Below, one piece after another: positions 62,862-64,000 of a DNA stretch of 64,000 nt. Under the pieces are notes generated by a model, which did not search any database, was not told the DNA's origin, and was given only the letters and a program-made list of their open reading frames with translations. This DNA comes from JABMRP01 sp964444795 (GTDB lineage Bacteria > Planctomycetota > Planctomycetia > Pirellulales > Thermoguttaceae), in the NCBI GenBank assembly GCA_964444795.1, contig CAYUIQ010000004.1, forward strand, positions 43,806 to 107,805, written 5' to 3'. Positions within the stretch are counted from its first letter, which is position 1, and each line of letters starts with the position of its first letter. A program made the translations under genes and the position numbers.

Positions 62862-63944
62862 CTACGGGCGCTGCCCGGCGAGTTGCTCCAGCTTTCGTCG
62901 GTCGGCTTCCGCTTTCTGGGCTTGGCCCATGGCACCGTAGAGAGCGGCGCGGAATTGATAGGCCACCGGCAGCTCGGGATCGGTGCGCACGGCCCGGTTG
63001 GCGTCGGCCAGGGCTTGGGACATTCGGCCCTGCTTCATGTGGAGCGCGCCGCGGCGGACCATCGTCTCGGCCTGCTCGGGGTCCAGACGCAGGGCCATGT
63101 CGAAGTCGTCCAGGGCATTCTGGAAACGGCCCATCTTGGCGTAAACGGCCCCCCGATCGGTAAAGGCCGACGCGTTGGCCGAATCGAGCAGAATCGCCCG
63201 GCTGAAATCGGCTAGGGCCTTTTCCAACTCGCCCGTCTTCGTGTAGGCGGCCCCTCGATTGCGAAAGGCTTCGCCATGCTCGGCGTCGAGCCGGATCGTC
63301 TCGTCGAGGTCCTCGATCACCGCCGGCCATTGGCCTTTCTTCGCCCGGGCCAAGGCCCGATTGAAGTAGGCCTCCGTATATTCTGGCTCGAGCACGATCG
63401 CGCGGCCCAGATCGGCGATCGAGGCATCGAGTTGGCCGGTTTTGGCATGGACATAAGCCCGATCGTAATACGCCCGGGCAAAGGCCGGAGCCCGCCGAAT
63501 CGCCTCGTCGATCTCCGCCCGGGCCTCGCGGAGTTTCCCTTGCCGGCAGTAGATGAGCCCCCGCTCGCAATACGCTTCGACATAGTCGGGATCCAGCCGC
63601 AGGGCCTCGGAGATGTCGGCCAGCGCCTTGTCCCACTGCTCTTCGTTGCCGAAGGAAACGGCCCGCTGGTAGAAGGCCTTCGCGTCGCGGGGATAACGTT
63701 GGATCGCTCCGGTGGCGGCCGCGCGGCGGGCGTGTTCCTGATCGGCCGTGCTGAGCTTTTCCAAAGGCAGCGAAACGATCGAGCCGTCGGCTTTCTTCAG
63801 CCGGACCGTGTCGTCGACCAACTCGACCAAATCGGCCTCGACCCGATATCGGCCCGTCGAGTCGGTCCACCATCGGGCCATCGCGGCGGGTGGCAACGCG
63901 GCGATGAGAAGTCCGGCGGCGATGAGTCGTGTTGGTCGGAGCAT
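62862..63944 (-). CDS. Secreted SHD1 / TPR-repeat protein
   Basis: 360 residues from ATG 63944; the ribosome site is weak. A signal peptide (LIAAGLLIAALPPAAMA) is followed by an SHD1-type domain (~22-72): RWWTDSTGRYRVEADLVELV and PLEKLSTADQEHAR, a fold common in planctomycete exported proteins. Seven or eight TPR units (~85-345) follow, e.g. AKAFYQRAVSFGNEEQWDKA and AYYDRAYVHAKTGQLDASI. TPRs serve as protein-binding scaffolds. It probably sits in the periplasm. No operon partner is evident within the window. Confidence 0.9.
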   Translation of the reverse strand: MLRPTRLIAAGLLIAALPPAAMARWWTDSTGRYRVEADLVELVDDTVRLKKADGSIVSLPLEKLSTADQEHARRAAATGAIQRYPRDAKAFYQRAVSFGNEEQWDKALADISEALRLDPDYVEAYCERGLIYCRQGKLREARAEIDEAIRRAPAFARAYYDRAYVHAKTGQLDASIADLGRAIVLEPEYTEAYFNRALARAKKGQWPAVIEDLDETIRLDAEHGEAFRNRGAAYTKTGELEKALADFSRAILLDSANASAFTDRGAVYAKMGRFQNALDDFDMALRLDPEQAETMVRRGALHMKQGRMSQALADANRAVRTDPELPVAYQFRAALYGAMGQAQKAEADRRKLEQLAGQRP

Positions 63945-64000
63945 GGGCGGATCGAGGGCGTCGGTAGTGATGGGTTGGCCTCTACTACCACGGTAAACAT

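Overview
The window reads as GC-rich chromosomal DNA of a planctomycete, most likely of the Pirellulales type. The basis is the gene content. There are two intact DUF1559 prepilin-like proteins and one broken copy, a TIGR03000-type protein, and an SHD1 (Sla1-homology) TPR protein. Ser/Thr kinases are linked to ECF sigma factors. Other markers are Tat-exported Gfo/Idh and sugar-isomerase-like enzymes, a sulfatase, DUF1080 and GH127 proteins, hydrazine-synthase-alpha-like cytochromes and PEP-CTERM proteins. No rRNA, tRNA, CRISPR array or intact transposase gene was seen.

Layout. 1-15 kb (mostly + strand) is exported catabolic or accessory metabolism: a partial multiheme/propeller protein, two Tat-exported DegT aminotransferases, a Gfo/Idh oxidoreductase, a triple RidA protein, a secreted methyltransferase-like/PQQ-propeller fusion and, convergently, a glycosidase-like propeller protein. 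15-31 kb (all - strand) is a signalling block. In transcription order it holds an ECF sigma factor, a giant WD40 kinase, an FHA kinase, a second ECF sigma factor, a fasciclin protein, a cytochrome c/fasciclin/FGE-like fusion, a kinase with WD40 repeats and a large TIGR03000 secreted protein. 31-38.5 kb (+ strand) has a PEP-CTERM GDSL hydrolase, then a VWA, ExbB, ExbD, ExbD, TPR, orphan membrane-protein operon that looks like an energised envelope machine.

38.5-51 kb (+ strand) is a polysaccharide/sugar module: a sialate O-acetylesterase remnant, a sugar isomerase-like protein, a sulfatase, a second Gfo/Idh, a HEAT+DUF1080 protein, a GH127 arabinofuranosidase-like enzyme and a second cytochrome/propeller protein paralogous to the first. 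51-57 kb has divergent prepilin-like genes, then a GT2 glycosyltransferase, a GT-C-like membrane protein and UDP-GlcNAc 2-epimerase. 57-64 kb (- strand) has a small lipoprotein, two paralogous LamG/PEP-CTERM proteins with duplicated upstream regions, and the SHD1/TPR protein.

Four broken genes or possible gene remnants, and five inverted-repeat elements (three of them about 130-142 bp, each built from palindromes in opposite orientation), point to steady local erosion and REP/REPIN-like mobile repeats. The most unusual items are a kinase whose N-terminus resembles ECF sigma region 2, the cytochrome/fasciclin/FGE-like fusion inside the sigma-kinase cluster, and the exported methyltransferase/propeller fusion. 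All family names come from reading motifs; no database search was run.
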